From CAYTET01 sp964436975 (GTDB lineage: Bacteria; Bacillota_I; Bacilli_A; Erysipelotrichales; Erysipelotrichaceae), in NCBI GenBank assembly GCA_964436975.1, contig CAYTET010000054.1:1-13626 (forward strand): DNA of 13,626 nt, read 5' to 3'. The notes below the pieces were generated by a model. The model saw only the letters and a list, made by a program, of their open reading frames with translations, was not told the origin of the DNA and ran no database searches. Positions 1 through 6,452 of the stretch are shown one piece after another. Both the position numbers and the translations under genes were made by a program. Position 1 is the stretch's first letter. Each line of letters opens with the position of its first letter.

Positions 1-227
1 GGCAGTATATCCGCTCGGTGGTGGCTTCGGCCAATGAGGCTGAATTTGACAGCCAGGGCCGTATTCTGATCCCGCAGCCGCTGATTGCTGCGGCCGGACT
101 GAGCAAGGAATGTGTGTTCACCGGCATGCTTGATCATGCTGAATTGTGGTCCAAAGCCAACTGGGATGCCTACAACCAGCAGCTGACTGATGAAAACATC
201 AGCCAGATTGCCGAAAAGCTGCAGTGA
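1..227 (+). CDS. mraZ: MraZ, C-terminal part (5' end outside the window)
   Basis: The frame is open from the window edge (first whole codon at 3) and ends with TGA at 225-227, giving about 74 residues, roughly the C-terminal half of a protein usually near 140-150 residues long. MraZ is an AbrB-like DNA-binding protein that represses the dcw operon it heads. The visible part contains the second swapped-hairpin repeat, with the D-x-x-G-R signature in EFDSQGRILIP and the downstream AELWSKANWDAY, typical of the family's end. The GTG at 18 is an internal valine, not a start, because family-like sequence (QYIRSV) precedes it. One base separates its stop from rsmH, the standard dcw order. The first repeat and any promoter or operator lie upstream and cannot be judged. 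Confidence 0.93.
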   Translation, partial: QYIRSVVASANEAEFDSQGRILIPQPLIAAAGLSKECVFTGMLDHAELWSKANWDAYNQQLTDENISQIAEKLQ

Positions 228-228
228 C

Positions 229-1176
229 ATGGAACATACCAGTGTCATGCTGAATGAAGCGGTGGCTTTTCTGCAGATAAAGCCGGATGGCATATATGTC
301 GACGGCACATTGGGCAGGGGCGGCCACAGCAAGGCTATTCTTTCCCGTCTTACCACCGGCCATCTGTACAGTTTCGATCTTGATGCCAGCGCTCTGGCTG
401 AATCAGAGCCGCAGCTGGCCGCGATAAATGACCGTTTTACCTTATGCCATTGCAATTTTGCGGATATCAGGGAAACTTTAGCCGGCTTTAATGTCAGCGG
501 CATTGACGGCCTGCTGCTTGATCTGGGAGTGTCATCGCCGCAGTTTGATGATCCCCGGCGCGGCTTTTCCTACCGGACAGACAGCCGGCTGGATATGCGG
601 ATGGATACCGATCAGACATTGGATGCCTGGCAGATTGTCAACCACTGGTCCAAAGAAGAACTTACCGGCATCTTCCGCCAGTACGGTCAGGAGCCGTTTG
701 CGCTGCCTATTGCCCGTCAGATTGAAAAAGAACGGGTCAGCGGAAGCATTGATACGACCGGTCAGCTGGTGGCAGTAATAAAGTCGGCGCTGCCGGCTAA
801 GGTATTGTCCCGCAAGGGTCACCCGGCCAAACAGGTATTTCAGGCGCTGCGCATTGCCGTAAATGATGAAATGGGCAACCTGCAGAAAGTACTGCACGAC
901 GGATTGGCTCTGCTTAATCCGGGCGGCCGGATGGCTGTTATCAGTTTTCAGTCTTTGGAAGACAGCATGGTTAAAAATGCGTTCCGCCAGGCGTCAAAAC
1001 CGCCGTATATCGATCCGAAAATTCCGCTGCGGGAAAAAGATATTCCCCAGCCTGATTATATTCTTGTTACCTCAAAACCGCTTACCGCTTCAGCGCAAGA
1101 GCTGAGTGTCAATCATCGGAGCCATAGTGCCAGACTGCGGGTCATTGAAAGGAGAATCGAAAATGGCCAAAATTAA
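229..1176 (+). CDS. rsmH: 16S rRNA (cytosine(1402)-N(4))-methyltransferase RsmH (MraW)
   Basis: This protein of 315 residues methylates N4 of C1402 in the 16S rRNA decoding centre using S-adenosylmethionine. Visible motifs are the SAM-binding DGTLGRGGHS (25-34), the family signature starting DLGVSSPQFDDPRRGFSYR (98-116) and continuing to RMD near 126, HPAKQVFQALRIAVNDE (198-214), ISFQSLEDSMVK (238-249), and the terminal NHRSHSARLRVIER (295-308). Length is normal for the family. I place the start at ATG 229 because MEHTSVMLNEAV matches the usual N-terminus. An in-frame ATG at 190 would add 13 residues inside mraZ with no family character. No Shine-Dalgarno is evident before 229, so translational coupling to mraZ, whose stop ends at 227, is likely. 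The 3' end overlaps ftsL by 14 bases. Confidence 0.97.
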   Translation: MEHTSVMLNEAVAFLQIKPDGIYVDGTLGRGGHSKAILSRLTTGHLYSFDLDASALAESEPQLAAINDRFTLCHCNFADIRETLAGFNVSGIDGLLLDLGVSSPQFDDPRRGFSYRTDSRLDMRMDTDQTLDAWQIVNHWSKEELTGIFRQYGQEPFALPIARQIEKERVSGSIDTTGQLVAVIKSALPAKVLSRKGHPAKQVFQALRIAVNDEMGNLQKVLHDGLALLNPGGRMAVISFQSLEDSMVKNAFRQASKPPYIDPKIPLREKDIPQPDYILVTSKPLTASAQELSVNHRSHSARLRVIERRIENGQN

Positions 1177-1453
1177 AAGAGTTAGAAAGAGAATCCGCCC
1201 GGTCGGCCTTGTCGGTGTTATTTTCACGTTCACATTTGCGCTGTATCTTCTTTCCAGCATAGTTCTCAAGTCCGTCAATGTTTCTCTTAATCTGCAGCGG
1301 CAAAACTATTATAATGAAATAGCCAAGGTCCAGGCTGCCAATGAAACTGCCTCTATGCAGCTGCAGCAGCTCAGTGCCTATGACCGCGTCAGCACCATTG
1401 CCGGCAGTGATCTGGCTAATGATACCGCCAATGTCGTAAATATCACCAATTGA
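1163..1453 (+). CDS. ftsL: Cell division protein FtsL
   Basis: This is a small bitopic membrane protein of 96 residues. It has a basic cytoplasmic tail (KIKRVRKRIR), one membrane segment at about residues 13-35, then a polar helical stretch with heptad-like leucines, and ends in LSAYDRVSTIAG followed by a short tail, as in Gram-positive FtsL. FtsL pairs with DivIC/FtsB and DivIB/FtsQ at the septum and helps activate FtsW and its partner PBP. Sequence conservation in this family is low, so the call rests on size, topology and the position between rsmH and a class B PBP. ATG 1163 is chosen because AAAGGAG (1148-1154) lies eight bases upstream. The gene overlaps the end of rsmH, and its stop overlaps an ATGA at 1450. 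Confidence 0.88.
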   Translation: MAKIKRVRKRIRPVGLVGVIFTFTFALYLLSSIVLKSVNVSLNLQRQNYYNEIAKVQAANETASMQLQQLSAYDRVSTIAGSDLANDTANVVNITN

Positions 1454-1461
1454 GGACTGCT

Positions 1462-3630
1462 ATGGCCAAGAAAACTAACTTCCGCATATTCGTAATCGCT
1501 ACCTGTGTAGCGATTTTTGGGATTCTGCTGGTCATCAATGTTTTTCTCATTGATGTCAAAGGAATTCATTTTTTAAGCGGCACGGCTTTTTCGTCATATA
1601 CCGGCATGTCGCTGAAATCAGAAGTCATCTCGGCCCAGCGGGGCAAGATACTGGATCGCAACGGCACGGTGCTGGCTGAAGACAGCACCGCTTATGATAT
1701 TATCGTGTATCTTTCGGAAGAACGGCCCGGCTATGCCGATACGCCTTCCTATGTCAGCCAGCAGGACCGGCCGGAAGTAGCCGAAAGACTGGCCAATGTT
1801 CTGGGCTGCAGTTCGGATGTGATCCTGAGCTATCTGCAGCAGGATCTGTACCAGACCGAACTGGGCTACTATGGCCGGGGACTGAGTGAATCGGTTAAGC
1901 AGGCTATTGAGAATTTAAACATCGGGGGAGTGGAGTTCAAAAAAAGCTCGGTCCGCTACTATCCGCTGTCTTCATTTGCCTCTTATCTTATCGGCTATGC
2001 CAGTAAAAATGACAGTGGTGTAATGACCGGCCAGATGGGGCTGGAAAGCTATTTGAACGAACAGCTTACCGGTACGGACGGCTATCAGAAATACTATCAG
2101 GATGCGACCGGAATAATTCTGCCCGGCCAGCAGGTCGAATATGTCGGCGCCGTCAACGGCAATGATGTCTATCTGACCCTTGATACCACCGTTCAGCAGG
2201 CTTTGGAAGAGGCCCTCAGCCAGACAATGGGTCTGACCGATGATATCTCCCACTGCTGGGGAGCGGTCATGGAAGTTTCGACCGGCAAACTATTAGGCTG
2301 GGGTTCATATCCGACATTCAACCAGAACGATCTGAAAATTGATGACTATCTTGATTACTGCTCAATGGTGGCTTATGAGCCGGGCAGCACGATGAAGACT
2401 TTTACTTATGCGGCCGCCATCGATTCAGGGGTCTATGAAAACACTGAGTATAACAGTGCCGCTTTTTATATCGGCTATTCCAATGGCAAGTTTGTCCGGC
2501 TTTCGTCCAGCAAGAATGCCATTGGCAAGGTCAACAACTACAAGAATAAAAGCTATGGCACTGTTACCCTAGATGAAGCTTATACCCGCTCGCTGAATAC
2601 CGGTGTGGCCACTATTATGATCAATGGTCTGAGCGCGGATACGCTGGCTTCTTATCTTGATTCCTTCGGCTTTTTCAAGCCGGTTGATTCCTACGGGATC
2701 AATGAAGTCAGCGGAACAAAGAACATGACATATCCCCTTGACCAGATTGCCACCACCTATGGCCAGGCATCCTCGGTGACCATGCTGCAGCTGCTGCAGG
2801 CCTATTCGGCTATCATGAACGGCGGCACGATGGTCAAGCCCTATATTGTTGACCGGATTGTCAATCCGGCCAGTGACGAGGTTGTCTATCAGGGTCAGAC
2901 CACAGTGGCCGGCCAGCCCATCAGCGCCCAGACCAGCGCTGAAATGATTGCCAAGATGGATACCGTTGTCAACTCCGGACTTTCGTCCAGCGGCAAGCAG
3001 TATCAGATCAGCGGAGTGCGCGTCATCGGCAAGACCGGAACCGCCGAATGTGCGGAAAACGGCTCCTATGCCTCCAATCTGACCGTTCACTCGATTGTGC
3101 TGGGCATGCCGGCGGATAATCCGCAGGTCATCATCTACATGGCCTATATGGATCACCAGCCCTTAAAGCTGCTTTTCACCAAGCAGGTCAACAGTCTGGA
3201 AAATGCGGTCGTCAAGGTATTGAACCTGTCGGACAGCAGTTCAGAGGATACCCCTAAGGAATATGATACCCTGCAGCTGTATCCGGATGGCATGCCTAAT
3301 CTGGCCAATCATACCGTTGCCTATGTTAAAAATAAACTGTCTGATTTGGAAATAACCTTACTGACTTTAGGCGACGGCCCGACGGTTATCAAGCAGTACC
3401 CCCAGTCCGGCACAGCGCTTGTCAGTGGCCAGCGGGTGATGGTGCTGACTTCCAACAACAATATTAAAATGCCCGATATGACAGGCTGGAGCCGCAAAGA
3501 GGTGACGGCTTTCTGGTCATTGACCGGAATTTCGATTACCATGAACGGGTATGGTTATGTCAGTGAGCAAAATATTGCCGCGGATACGGTTCTCAGTGCC
3601 GATTCACAGATTGAAGTTACCCTTAAATAA
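1462..3630 (+). CDS. Class B penicillin-binding protein (PBP2x/PBP2B-type septal transpeptidase) with two PASTA domains
   Basis: A D,D-transpeptidase of about 722 residues that cross-links septal peptidoglycan and partners FtsW. A membrane anchor lies near residues 7-30, followed by the extracellular dimerisation/pedestal region. The transpeptidase domain carries all three catalytic motifs: SxxK as STMK (Ser309, Lys312), SxN as SLN (377-379) and KTGT (524-527). Two PASTA repeats close the protein (about 605-665 and 668-722), as in streptococcal PBP2x and Bacillus PBP2B. PASTA domains bind peptidoglycan or contact the transpeptidase domain. I prefer ATG 1462, giving MAKKTNFR, because GAGG at 1452-1455 precedes it at good spacing. 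The in-frame ATG at 1450, overlapping the ftsL stop as ATGA, would add MRTA and cannot be excluded. The symbol could be pbpB, pbpX or ftsI, so none is assigned. Confidence 0.95.
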   Translation: MAKKTNFRIFVIATCVAIFGILLVINVFLIDVKGIHFLSGTAFSSYTGMSLKSEVISAQRGKILDRNGTVLAEDSTAYDIIVYLSEERPGYADTPSYVSQQDRPEVAERLANVLGCSSDVILSYLQQDLYQTELGYYGRGLSESVKQAIENLNIGGVEFKKSSVRYYPLSSFASYLIGYASKNDSGVMTGQMGLESYLNEQLTGTDGYQKYYQDATGIILPGQQVEYVGAVNGNDVYLTLDTTVQQALEEALSQTMGLTDDISHCWGAVMEVSTGKLLGWGSYPTFNQNDLKIDDYLDYCSMVAYEPGSTMKTFTYAAAIDSGVYENTEYNSAAFYIGYSNGKFVRLSSSKNAIGKVNNYKNKSYGTVTLDEAYTRSLNTGVATIMINGLSADTLASYLDSFGFFKPVDSYGINEVSGTKNMTYPLDQIATTYGQASSVTMLQLLQAYSAIMNGGTMVKPYIVDRIVNPASDEVVYQGQTTVAGQPISAQTSAEMIAKMDTVVNSGLSSSGKQYQISGVRVIGKTGTAECAENGSYASNLTVHSIVLGMPADNPQVIIYMAYMDHQPLKLLFTKQVNSLENAVVKVLNLSDSSSEDTPKEYDTLQLYPDGMPNLANHTVAYVKNKLSDLEITLLTLGDGPTVIKQYPQSGTALVSGQRVMVLTSNNNIKMPDMTGWSRKEVTAFWSLTGISITMNGYGYVSEQNIAADTVLSADSQIEVTLK

Positions 3631-3634
3631 CATA

Positions 3635-3663
3635 TTTATAACTATCGGCTACTATGATATAAT
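3635..3663 (+). promoter_or_regulatory. Putative sigma-A promoter for mraY-murD
   Basis: A perfect TATAAT at 3658-3663 is preceded by TG at 3655-3656 (extended -10). TTTATA at 3635-3640, four of six bases to consensus, lies exactly 17 bases upstream. It sits in the 90-base gap between the PBP gene and mraY, the only sizeable gap in the dcw part of the window. Start of transcription is expected near 3670. Confidence 0.55.
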
Positions 3664-3665
3664 AC

Positions 3666-3695
3666 AAAACGTGGCCGTCTTGCAGGTCACATTTT
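3666..3695 (+). promoter_or_regulatory. Hairpin in the mraY leader, terminator- or attenuator-like
   Basis: GTGGCC (3671-3676) pairs with GGTCAC (3685-3690), with one G-U pair, around an eight-base loop. AAAA (3666-3669) can pair with TTTT (3692-3695) beyond one mismatch, giving the A-tract/U-tract look of a weak intrinsic terminator. It could dampen readthrough from the PBP gene or cap the 5' end of the mraY transcript. Function is inferred only from the fold. Confidence 0.35.
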
Positions 3696-3720
3696 GTTAG
3701 CGAAATGGAGGCAGGACAGG

Positions 3721-4689
3721 GTGTTTATTAAAATCCTATTGGCATTCGGCATCAGTCTGGGGTTAACTCTGGTAATGATTCCGGCCGCCATTCCATTACT
3801 AAAAAAGCTTAAATTCGGTCAGGCCATCCGCAAGGACGGCCCGGCCAGTCATCTTGTCAAAGAGGGAACCCCCAATATGGGCGGCATTTTCTTTATTGTT
3901 TCCAGCCTGCTGGCCACCCTGATAGTTGAGCCGGCGGCTTTTACCAATATTGACTTCTGGATAGTGGCAATGGCCTATATCGGCTATGGCCTGATCGGCT
4001 TTCTGGATGATTTTCTGATTGACATCAAGCATAACAATGTCGGCCTGAAGCCCTCCTATAAATTCGGTCTGCAGCTGATATTGGCCATTGTGTTTTATCT
4101 TCTCTACCGCAATGTCACCAACAGTCTGATTATCATTCCCTTTTTCAACACCAGTTTTGATCTGGGATGGTTCTATATTGTTGTCGTCATTATAATGTTT
4201 ACCGGTGAAAGCAATGCCGTCAATCTGGCAGACGGTCTGGACGGGCTGTGTGCCGGTCTGACCATTGAAGCACTGGCTCCTTTCATTTATTTCTGCTTCC
4301 GCATCGGCAAGTATTCGGTGGCTATTCTGCTGTTTGCGGTCATCGGCGGGCTGCTGGGCTATCTGAGATATAACGTTCATCCGGCTAAAATCTTTATGGG
4401 TGATACCGGCTCGCTGGCCTTAGGCGGCCTTTTAGCGGCCGTGGCCATGGTTACCAAAGAGGAGCTGGCCCTGGTTTTTATCGGCATTGTCTTTGTTGTT
4501 GAAGTTGTCTCGGTAATCATTCAGGTCGGCTATTTCAAGCTTACCCATGGCAAGCGCTTCTTCCGGATGGCCCCGATTCATCATCATTTTGAACTCGGCG
4601 GCATGAAAGAAACCAATGTTGTCTGGATGTTCTGGGGCATTGGCGCTATCTTCAGCATTTTAGGCTTTGTGATGGGAGCGATGATGTAA
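3721..4689 (+). CDS. mraY: Phospho-N-acetylmuramoyl-pentapeptide-transferase MraY
   Basis: This integral membrane enzyme of 322 residues transfers phospho-MurNAc-pentapeptide from UDP to undecaprenyl phosphate, forming lipid I on the inner face of the membrane. Diagnostic motifs are KDGPASHLVKEGTPNMGG (38-55), LDD (95-97) with the catalytic aspartate pair, NAVNLADGLDGL (165-176), FMGDTGS (225-231) and the triple histidine in APIHHHFELGG (284-294). About ten hydrophobic segments are present, and the length is typical. I choose GTG 3721 because TGGAGG (3706-3711) precedes it at nine bases and the product then begins like other MraY proteins. An upstream in-frame TTG at 3694 would add nine hydrophilic residues and has no ribosome binding site. 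The stop overlaps murD as TAATG. Confidence 0.97.
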   Translation: MFIKILLAFGISLGLTLVMIPAAIPLLKKLKFGQAIRKDGPASHLVKEGTPNMGGIFFIVSSLLATLIVEPAAFTNIDFWIVAMAYIGYGLIGFLDDFLIDIKHNNVGLKPSYKFGLQLILAIVFYLLYRNVTNSLIIIPFFNTSFDLGWFYIVVVIIMFTGESNAVNLADGLDGLCAGLTIEALAPFIYFCFRIGKYSVAILLFAVIGGLLGYLRYNVHPAKIFMGDTGSLALGGLLAAVAMVTKEELALVFIGIVFVVEVVSVIIQVGYFKLTHGKRFFRMAPIHHHFELGGMKETNVVWMFWGIGAIFSILGFVMGAMM

Positions 4690-5993
4690 TGAAAAAGGCA
4701 CTTGTAATAGGCGGGGCCTTGAGCGGACTGGCGGCCAGCCAGTGGCTCAGCCGCCAGGGCTGGCAGGTCTATATGACTGATCTCAAGCCGATTGCGGAAA
4801 AGAAGACTTTGGAAAAGGCCGGCATCACGGTGTTTGACGGCGGCCATCCTGACAGTCTGAAAGAAATTAAATATGATCTGATAGTCAAAAATCCCGGCAT
4901 TCCGCTGACGGCTGATTTTGTGGCTTATTTTATTAAGCAGGGATATCCGATCCGCACGGAAATGGATCTGGCCCTGCAGAAATATGATCAGCATCCCTGC
5001 GGAGCTGTTACCGGCACTAACGGCAAGACGACAACGACGACCCTGCTGGGGCTGCTGCTGCAGGCCGAAAACAAACAGGCTGTCAGCTGCGGCAATATCG
5101 GTCTGCCGGTCTGCGCGGCTATGGAAAACTGTTCTGATCCGGCGGCGCCGGTGGCCGTGGAAGTATCAGCGTTTCAGCTGGTCAGCTGCCAGAATTTCCA
5201 TCCCCGGGTTTCCGTGATCATGAATCTGACACCCGATCATCTTAACTGGTTTAAAGATGCTGATGCCTATTACCGGGCTAAAACGCTGGTTTACCACTGG
5301 CAGGATAAAAATGATTATTTCTTAAGAAATGTCGACGACAAAAACGTTGTCCGCTATGCCGTGGATATTCCGGCCCAGGTCATTGATTTTTCATTGGACA
5401 GAACGGATGTACCGCTGCATATCGCAAACCAGAAGGTCTGGCTTAACGATACCGAGCTGTTTGAATTGTCGGATCTGCAGATCCCGGGCCGGCATAACAT
5501 CCAAAACGCCATGGTGGCGGCGGCGATGGCTTATCTGCTTAAGGTCAGCCCGGCGGATATAAAAAAGGTTATCCGCAGTTTTGCCGGCGTTGAGCACCGG
5601 ATTGAATTTGTCCGCACGGTTAACGGTGTCAGCTATTATAACGATTCCAAGGGTACAAATGTTGATGCGACTATCGTCGCCTTAAAGGCCTTTGACTGCC
5701 CGGTTCATCTATTGGTCGGAGGATATGACAAAAAACTGCCCTTTGACGGATTAAAGCCATATCTGGGCCACGTCAAGGCCATGTATGCATTTGGAACAAC
5801 CCGTGAAAAGTTTAAGGAGATCTATCCGGATGTCCAGCTGTTTGATGATATGGTCCAGGCGGTCAGCCAGGCCCACCGGGATGCGCTGCCTAATGAAGTG
5901 GTGCTGCTGTCGCCGGCCTGTGCCAGTTGGGACCAGTTCCCTAATTTTGAAGTAAGGGGCCGGCAGTTCAAGCAGATGGTTAATTCCTTTTAA
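4689..5993 (+). CDS. murD: UDP-N-acetylmuramoylalanine--D-glutamate ligase MurD
   Basis: This cytoplasmic Mur ligase of 434 residues adds D-glutamate to UDP-MurNAc-L-Ala using ATP. The N-terminal Rossmann-like UDP-binding domain starts at VIGGALSGLAAS. The central ATPase domain has the P-loop GTNGKTTTTTLLG (109-121), the metal-binding VEVSAFQL (157-164, Glu158), TPDHLNWF (181-188, His184) and RAK (196-198), whose Lys198 matches the carbamylated lysine of the family. The C-terminal domain has VEHRIEFV (301-308), NDSKGTN (318-324) and the MurD-specific SPACASWDQFPNFEVRG (408-424). Length is normal. The ATG shares one base with the mraY stop, and GGGAG (4674-4678) inside mraY can serve as ribosome binding site. 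It supplies the precursor chain that MraY uses. Confidence 0.97.
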   Translation: MKKALVIGGALSGLAASQWLSRQGWQVYMTDLKPIAEKKTLEKAGITVFDGGHPDSLKEIKYDLIVKNPGIPLTADFVAYFIKQGYPIRTEMDLALQKYDQHPCGAVTGTNGKTTTTTLLGLLLQAENKQAVSCGNIGLPVCAAMENCSDPAAPVAVEVSAFQLVSCQNFHPRVSVIMNLTPDHLNWFKDADAYYRAKTLVYHWQDKNDYFLRNVDDKNVVRYAVDIPAQVIDFSLDRTDVPLHIANQKVWLNDTELFELSDLQIPGRHNIQNAMVAAAMAYLLKVSPADIKKVIRSFAGVEHRIEFVRTVNGVSYYNDSKGTNVDATIVALKAFDCPVHLLVGGYDKKLPFDGLKPYLGHVKAMYAFGTTREKFKEIYPDVQLFDDMVQAVSQAHRDALPNEVVLLSPACASWDQFPNFEVRGRQFKQMVNSF

Positions 5994-6003
5994 TAACATT
6001 GAC

Positions 6004-6027
6004 AGAGGCGGATAAAAACGCCTTTTT
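6004..6027 (+). terminator. Intrinsic terminator after murD
   Basis: AGGCG (6006-6010) pairs with CGCCT (6019-6023) across an A-rich loop. The stem extends outward by one G-U and one A-U pair and runs into TTTTT (6023-6027). It lies 10 bases after the murD stop and is of moderate strength. Confidence 0.6.
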
Positions 6028-6120
6028 ATGTTGTGTGAAAAGAAAGTGAAAAGCAGGTGTCCGCTGTCTAAAAAGCATTAAACGGGGCGGGATTTGCGGC
6101 TTTGAATGCCATTTTTCCGA

Positions 6121-6149
6121 TTTACACCCCCCTATGAATAAGGTATAAT
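6121..6149 (+). promoter_or_regulatory. Strong sigma-A promoter for the comN-secDF-recJ unit
   Basis: TTTACA (6121-6126, five of six to consensus) and a perfect TATAAT (6144-6149) are separated by exactly 17 bases. Transcription should start near 6156, about 20 bases before the chosen start of the ComN-like gene. It follows the murD terminator, marking a new transcription unit. Confidence 0.78.
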
Positions 6150-6175
6150 CAATAAGAATGAAATCTGGTGAAAAT

Positions 6176-6451
6176 ATGACTCGAATTACCGATGCTGATG
6201 TCAGCTTTATCATTAATTCCAAACTATCGGCCTTGAAAAGGGAAAAGCTGTCTGCGCTTACTTACCAGCAGATAGCCGATACCCTGCTTAATACCTGCTG
6301 GACTGACGGCATGCCGGCCCATCTCAGCGGAGTGGCTAAAGATGTCTTTAATCTTTCGGTTGAGCAGATTGTTTCTTATCTGACTAAGCGAAACGCTGAT
6401 AATCATAATGACATATCTAACCTGACAATATCAGAGAACAAAGGGGAATAA
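6176..6451 (+). CDS. ComN-like post-transcriptional regulator (small protein)
   Basis: This small soluble protein of 91 residues has no membrane segment. Its middle part, with LTYQQIADTL (28-37), a Trp-containing turn and a helix ending VFNLSVEQIVSYL (57-69), resembles the Bacillus ComN/YrzD family as I recall it. In B. subtilis ComN acts on comE mRNA and associates with the division protein DivIVA. The match is from memory and weak by itself. The position directly before secDF, recJ, apt and rel, as in Bacillus, adds support. The C-terminal 20 residues are polar and probably disordered. Start ATG 6176 is preferred: GGTGA (6167-6171) is a suitable ribosome binding site. An in-frame ATG at 6158 would fall only about two bases after the predicted transcription start. 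It ends one base before secDF begins. Confidence 0.6.
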   Translation: MTRITDADVSFIINSKLSALKREKLSALTYQQIADTLLNTCWTDGMPAHLSGVAKDVFNLSVEQIVSYLTKRNADNHNDISNLTISENKGE

Positions 6452-6452
6452 A

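Noticed and set aside
190..228. Upstream in-frame ATG extension of rsmH
   Set aside because: The extra 13 residues lie within the mraZ end and have no family similarity, while the product from ATG 229 begins exactly like other RsmH proteins.
2569..3156. Minus-strand ORF of 195 codons opposite the PBP gene
   Set aside because: It is the antisense shadow of the transpeptidase domain, whose catalytic motifs are intact on the plus strand. It shows no family character.
3799..4380. Minus-strand ORF of 193 codons opposite mraY
   Set aside because: It lies fully inside mraY, which has all its motifs. The translation is low-complexity polar sequence typical of an antisense membrane gene.
6095..6117. 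GGC...GCC followed by ATTTTT before the comN promoter
   Set aside because: The three-base stem is too weak, and a better terminator lies right after murD.
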